Shown here piece after piece: positions 15,273-17,872 of a stretch of 17,872 nt of DNA. Below the pieces are notes generated by a model that saw nothing but the letters and a program-made list of their open reading frames with translations, ran no database searches and was not told the DNA's origin. The stretch's first letter is position 1. The number at the start of each line of letters is the position of its first letter. Both the position numbers and the translations under genes were made by a program. The stretch comes from Euryarchaeota archaeon UBA495 (GTDB lineage Archaea > Thermoplasmatota > Poseidoniia > Poseidoniales > Poseidoniaceae). The stretch covers positions 1 through 17,872 of the forward strand of contig DALQ01000090.1 in NCBI GenBank assembly GCA_002496845.1. The letters run 5' to 3'.

Positions 15273-15914
15273 ATGGACACCGCCAACACCGCTCCATTCC
15301 ACACCCTAGACCCCATTCGAGGGGACCTGATTACGGCGGTGTTGGAAGCGAACGAAGTCCCGGAATCAACCGATGCATGGTCTGACGTGATCGGCTTGAA
15401 TCCTGAGAGAACTGGACGGCTTGGATCGGAAGCCTCGGCCACCTGCCGGAGCGATGTCGGCATGGACGATGCCACGCTTACCTTCGTGTTGGGTCTTGAA
15501 CGTAGAGACGACGGAACAAGGCTTGAGGTCGCCGATGACAAGCATACAGAACGCTTCGGTCGCTTTCCGTCGGGTGACGGTTCGCTCCTGACCTACCTCC
15601 AGACGTGGATGCGACCCACGCGTGGAATGGAAGCCGCCTATGAGGACATCATGGGATTGATCGACAAATTAGCGATGGGCATTGACCAAGATCACCCAAG
15701 TGCATCCGAGGGCCCTGGTGGCTTGCGGCTGCACGGATGGCTCGATGCATCCGAGATCAAGGACCTCCGTGTTGGCCTCATGGGGCGTGGATGGACGGTG
15801 GCGGGGGACGAGCCGCTCGACGGTGGCTTGCGTGATGCCGTGAAGCACCTGGCTGCGATGCTCAGAGGAGCCGAGCGCCGTGGCGTTGGCCTCCTGCATC
15901 GAAGCCACGCGTGA
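15273..15914 (+). CDS. hypothetical protein downstream of the surface-protein gene
   Basis: I do not recognise this 213-residue protein. It has no signal peptide, membrane helix or cysteine cluster and is probably cytoplasmic. It is rich in Asp, Glu, Gly and Arg, with a possible helical segment at about 105-140 (MEAAYEDIMGLIDKLAMG) and a C-terminal amphipathic helix (DAVKHLAAMLRGAERRG). A segment LRLHGWLDASEIKDLRVGLM resembles an alpha/beta unit. Two starts are possible: ATG at 15273, used here, or GTG at 15234, which overlaps the surface-protein stop as GTGA and would add 13 residues. Neither has a good Shine-Dalgarno. Closeness to the upstream gene suggests co-transcription, so it may work at the cytoplasmic tail of that protein; this is inference. 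It converges on purC with two bases between stops. Confidence 0.7.
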   Translation: MDTANTAPFHTLDPIRGDLITAVLEANEVPESTDAWSDVIGLNPERTGRLGSEASATCRSDVGMDDATLTFVLGLERRDDGTRLEVADDKHTERFGRFPSGDGSLLTYLQTWMRPTRGMEAAYEDIMGLIDKLAMGIDQDHPSASEGPGGLRLHGWLDASEIKDLRVGLMGRGWTVAGDEPLDGGLRDAVKHLAAMLRGAERRGVGLLHRSHA

Positions 15915-15916
15915 CC

Positions 15917-16822
15917 TCAGAAGGTCTCGGACGTCAGCCGTTCGTACATCGACGCATACAGGGACGCTGTCTCATCGATCACCGATTGAGGGAGGGCGGG
16001 AATCGGAGGGTCTTGCCCTCCGGTGTCGCGGGCTTCTTGGAGCGCTGCCTGATGCCCAGTGTCCACGTAATGCTGACGCACAAATTCCTTGGACAACTCG
16101 ACGCACTCGCCTTCTGCGTAGGCTTCAGCGTCCCACCATCGGTCCTCATCGAGGGTTCCGAAGGTGTCCACAAGCACGACTTTGCGGCCGGGACCAAGCG
16201 CGAATTCCTTCTTTCCATCAACGTGAATCAAGCCGTTCTTCGCAGCCTCGGTTTCGATGATCTCATCGACGGCAAGAGCAGCACGAATGATGCTGTCAAA
16301 CTCTTCGTCGGTGATGTTTGAGATGGCAAGGGCTTCCTCACGGTCGACAAAGCGATCGTAGGCTTCGAACTTGGTCGTCACCTCAACCAATGGATTTGGG
16401 AGCTTCATGCCGTAGGTAGCTTCGCCTTCGATGCCCAACACGGCTGGATCAATGTCACCACGCTGGAAACGGCGCCAGGCCGAGCCTGCGAGGTAATGAC
16501 GGATGATGAATTCAAGAGGAACGAAGACCCACTCGGCATCTCGAGGCACCATACCGGGTTCCTTGATGACCTCGACCTTGCGCACAAGGCAACGGTCTGG
16601 CGCGTTGACCTCAACCAAGTGAGTGCCACAAATACCAGCCTCCTCGACGAGTTTGAACCAATGCGCTGTGGTGCGGTTCAATGTCTCGCCCTTTCGGGGA
16701 ATCAAGGAGGGGATGATTTGGTCAAACACAGAGATTTGATTGGTGAATCGGAATTCCAAGAGGTCAGGATCGTCGGTGCTCCAGACTTGCTTCACCTTGC
16801 CTTGATACAGCATTTCGCCCAT
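15917..16822 (-). CDS. purC: SAICAR synthetase (phosphoribosylaminoimidazole-succinocarboxamide synthase)
   Basis: The 301-residue protein joins CAIR and aspartate with ATP to make SAICAR in purine synthesis. Family blocks are MLYQGKVKQVW at the N-terminus (ATP-binding, residues 4-14), FRFTNQISVFDQIIPSLI, RKGETLNRTTAHWF, VNAPDRCLVRKVEVI, EFIIRHYLAGSAWRRFQRG, LPNPLVEVTTKFEAYDRFV and VLVDTFGTLDEDRWWDAEAY. The last block differs from the common VDEVLTPDSSRFW form, so the protein probably belongs to another branch of the family. The start at 16822 keeps MGEMLYQGK; ATG at 16813 is an alternative, and the longer frame to 16852 is unlikely. It lies 45 bases downstream of the aIF6 gene and reads the same way. 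No other purine gene is in the window. Confidence 0.95.
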   Translation of the reverse strand: MGEMLYQGKVKQVWSTDDPDLLEFRFTNQISVFDQIIPSLIPRKGETLNRTTAHWFKLVEEAGICGTHLVEVNAPDRCLVRKVEVIKEPGMVPRDAEWVFVPLEFIIRHYLAGSAWRRFQRGDIDPAVLGIEGEATYGMKLPNPLVEVTTKFEAYDRFVDREEALAISNITDEEFDSIIRAALAVDEIIETEAAKNGLIHVDGKKEFALGPGRKVVLVDTFGTLDEDRWWDAEAYAEGECVELSKEFVRQHYVDTGHQAALQEARDTGGQDPPIPALPQSVIDETASLYASMYERLTSETF

Positions 16823-16867
16823 GGCACCTGTCCGAAGACAGCGGCTCTTCAACCTTCGCGGAGGACA

Positions 16868-17530
16868 TCAAATGAGTCCAAGCGCGTCTTCAAGTCGGTT
16901 CAGTTCTGGTCCGGTCGTTGCTTGGCCGGCCACAGCGCCGGTGTCGGATGCACAAGCACCGGCACCAACGTATGGCGAACCAAAGGCCACGGTACCGACC
17001 ATGGGGTCAACGCCAAGCACGGACTGGATCACCTCGACTTCTTCTGCGGTCACATCTGGATGAAGGAGCACACCTTGTGCGTTGCACAAGGCGAGGGAGC
17101 CGACCACGTCCTGACCGGCCACGGTGGTCGCAGCCACGTCCACGTTGAGGACGTCGGCCAAAACTTCGAGACCGTCTCGGGGAATGGATGGGGACACAAC
17201 GGCGCCTTGTTCGTTGGCCACCATGAGGTTGCCTGCGGTGTTGACGCCACCTTCCATCACGACGACGTCTCCGTACGACGTCAGGATGTCGATGTCGCGA
17301 TCCGTCACGATGTCAGCGACGGCCATGCCCTTGGTGTTCCCTGCGAGCAGCGCACCAACAAGGTTGGAACCTCCGATGGAAATTGGACAACGTTCGAGGC
17401 CAAGGGTGGCATCGAGGATTTCAATCGAAGAAGGTTCGATTTCAATCGGGTGGAAAAGCACGTTGCCGACACGAGCAAGATAGACGCCGACCTGATCCGA
17501 GCCGAGGAGGTCGGTGGTGGCGATCGTCAT
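16868..17530 (-). CDS. eif6: translation initiation factor aIF6 (ribosome anti-association factor)
   Basis: The 220-residue protein is aIF6, which binds the large subunit at the L14/sarcin-ricin face and keeps it from joining the 30S; in eukaryotes eIF6 also acts in 60S maturation. The five-fold pentein repeats are visible: FHPIEI..LGLERCPISIGGSNLVGALL (near 27-62), GNTKGMAVADIV (64-75), GGVNTAGNLMVANEQGAVV (94-112), GSLALCNAQGVLLHPDV (144-160) and GTVAFGSPYVGAGACASD (179-196). The ending GPELNRLEDALGLI is typical. Length matches the family. The start at 17530 has GGAGGA six bases upstream; a nearer ATG at 17535 is out of frame. It lies directly downstream of 23S and 5S rRNA and upstream of purC. 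Confidence 0.96.
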   Translation of the reverse strand: MTIATTDLLGSDQVGVYLARVGNVLFHPIEIEPSSIEILDATLGLERCPISIGGSNLVGALLAGNTKGMAVADIVTDRDIDILTSYGDVVVMEGGVNTAGNLMVANEQGAVVSPSIPRDGLEVLADVLNVDVAATTVAGQDVVGSLALCNAQGVLLHPDVTAEEVEVIQSVLGVDPMVGTVAFGSPYVGAGACASDTGAVAGQATTGPELNRLEDALGLI

Positions 17531-17536
17531 GCCATG

Positions 17537-17542
17537 TCCTCC
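17537..17542 (-). promoter_or_regulatory. Shine-Dalgarno of aIF6
   Basis: Minus-strand GGAGGA ends six bases before the ATG at 17530 and selects it over an out-of-frame ATG at 17535 and over the longer frame that runs back through the 5S gene. Confidence 0.75.
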
Positions 17543-17598
17543 TGACGCTCTCAATTGAACCTTGACCTCGCTTTCGCTCGGGTGAATGGGTTCGGGGA

Positions 17599-17614
17599 TG
17601 AGGAGGAAAGAAGA
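17599..17614 (-). terminator. possible pyrimidine-rich terminator after 5S rRNA
   Basis: Just past the 5S 3' end the minus strand reads TCTTCTTTCCTCCTC, a pyrimidine-rich tract without a hairpin. Archaeal terminators are often T-rich tracts, but the longest T run here is three, so read-through into aIF6 is also possible. Confidence 0.3.
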
Positions 17615-17615
17615 G

Positions 17616-17734
17616 GGGCACAGTGACAGCCGTTCCCGTGGACTCTCGTACCACAGTACCAGGAATGACGCAGTAGGGCTTGACTTCCGGGTTCGGAATG
17701 GGACCGGGTAAACACCTACGCTATGACCGTGCAC
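17616..17734 (-). rRNA. 5S ribosomal RNA
   Basis: The minus strand holds the conserved loop C core CCATTCCGAACCCGGAAGT, followed by CAAGCCCTACTGCG, matching archaeal 5S rRNA. The ends pair as GTGCACGGT with ACTGTGCCC with one mismatch, giving helix I and a length of about 119 bases. The loop E and helix IV region GGTACTGTGGTACGAGAGTC followed by CACGGGAAC is also typical. Ends are accurate to a few bases. It lies about 100 bases downstream of the 23S 3' end, so the two are probably transcribed together. Confidence 0.95.
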
Positions 17735-17761
17735 CCATCTTCTTTCGAATTGGATCGGACG

Positions 17762-17777
17762 CAGCGAGTAAACGCTG
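17762..17777 (-). other. hairpin in the 23S-5S spacer
   Basis: CAGCG and CGCTG form a perfect five-pair stem around a six-base loop, about 28 bases upstream of the 5S 5' end. It may be a processing signal or chance; the spacer (17737-17835) contains no tRNA and no ORF. Confidence 0.35.
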
Positions 17778-17807
17778 GGAGCATTGGCATGAGCTCGTCG
17801 ATGAAGG

Positions 17808-17826
17808 GCACTCGCGATGCAAGTGC
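17808..17826 (-). other. hairpin next to a T7 run just after the 23S 3' end
   Basis: GCACT and AGTGC form a five-pair stem with a nine-base loop. On the minus strand it follows a run of seven T residues (17830-17836) directly after the 23S 3' end. The T run could be a weak terminator and the hairpin a processing element; both are inference. Confidence 0.35.
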
Positions 17827-17835
17827 ACGAAAAAA

Positions 17836-17872
17836 AGATGCTCGAACGATTAGTGCTGCTGGACTGAATACG
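17836..17872 (-). rRNA. 23S ribosomal RNA, 3' end only
   Basis: The minus strand at the right edge contains GCAGCACTAATCGTTCGAGC, which corresponds to the conserved 3' terminus of large-subunit rRNA (compare bacterial GACTAATCGGTCGAGGAC). Only about 35 bases are inside the window; the gene continues to the right. The exact 3' end is approximate. Confidence 0.8.

Noticed and set aside
16496..17545. 349-residue plus-strand open frame across purC and aIF6
   Set aside because: It is antisense to two confidently identified genes, has low-complexity His/Val/Asp-rich sequence and matches no family.
17531..17734. N-terminal extension of aIF6 back to 17734
   Set aside because: The extension runs through the 5S rRNA gene, and a good Shine-Dalgarno supports the start at 17530.
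1..17872. CRISPR array, insertion sequence, phage or defence system
   Set aside because: No short direct repeat series with spacers, transposase motifs or recognisable defence proteins were found on either strand.

Overview
The window is a compact, GC-rich archaeal chromosome segment. Archaeal or archaeal/eukaryotic information genes fix the domain: Rpo7 and Spt4 of RNA polymerase, ribosomal proteins S24e and S27ae, translation factor aIF6, a DTD2-type D-aminoacyl-tRNA deacylase and an archaeal-style 5S rRNA. The mix of these with proline dehydrogenase, an anchored subtilase and a giant CARDB-type surface protein is most like marine Euryarchaeota of the Poseidoniia (Marine Group II) or a related Thermoplasmatota lineage. 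That placement is inference from gene content, not from a search.

Layout from left to right: a serine tRNA (GGA) on the minus strand at the edge; a plus-strand run of a six-helix membrane protein with zinc ribbons, a SufS-type cysteine desulfurase and a membrane-anchored subtilase (178-3652); a minus-strand O-methyltransferase-like gene converging on it; a plus-strand COG1326-type zinc-finger protein; a minus-strand pair of D-aminoacyl-tRNA deacylase followed by proline dehydrogenase; a plus-strand propeller-like protein; and the minus-strand operon rpo7-spt4-rps24e-rps27ae (9423-8156). Diverging from that operon is a 5.6-kb gene for a secreted, C-terminally anchored surface protein. It has an N-terminal FG-GAP-like propeller and nine Ig-like modules spaced about 113 residues apart. 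A 213-residue unknown protein follows. The right end reads leftwards as 23S rRNA (3' end only), 5S rRNA, aIF6 and purC.

The genes are packed tightly. Four convergent pairs end with stop codons 0-2 bases apart, and two of these junctions are the same palindrome, TGATCA. One divergent pair appears to share a CATG in which each strand reads its own ATG. Several minus-strand genes carry clear Shine-Dalgarno sequences.

Functionally the segment is mostly housekeeping: transcription and translation (tRNA, 5S, 23S, rpo7, spt4, rps24e, rps27ae, aIF6, dtdA), purine synthesis (purC), sulfur mobilisation and proline catabolism. The cell-surface part (giant protein, subtilase, membrane zinc-ribbon protein) and three unrecognised or loosely assigned proteins are the least understood pieces. 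I saw no CRISPR array, insertion sequence, phage module or recognisable defence system.
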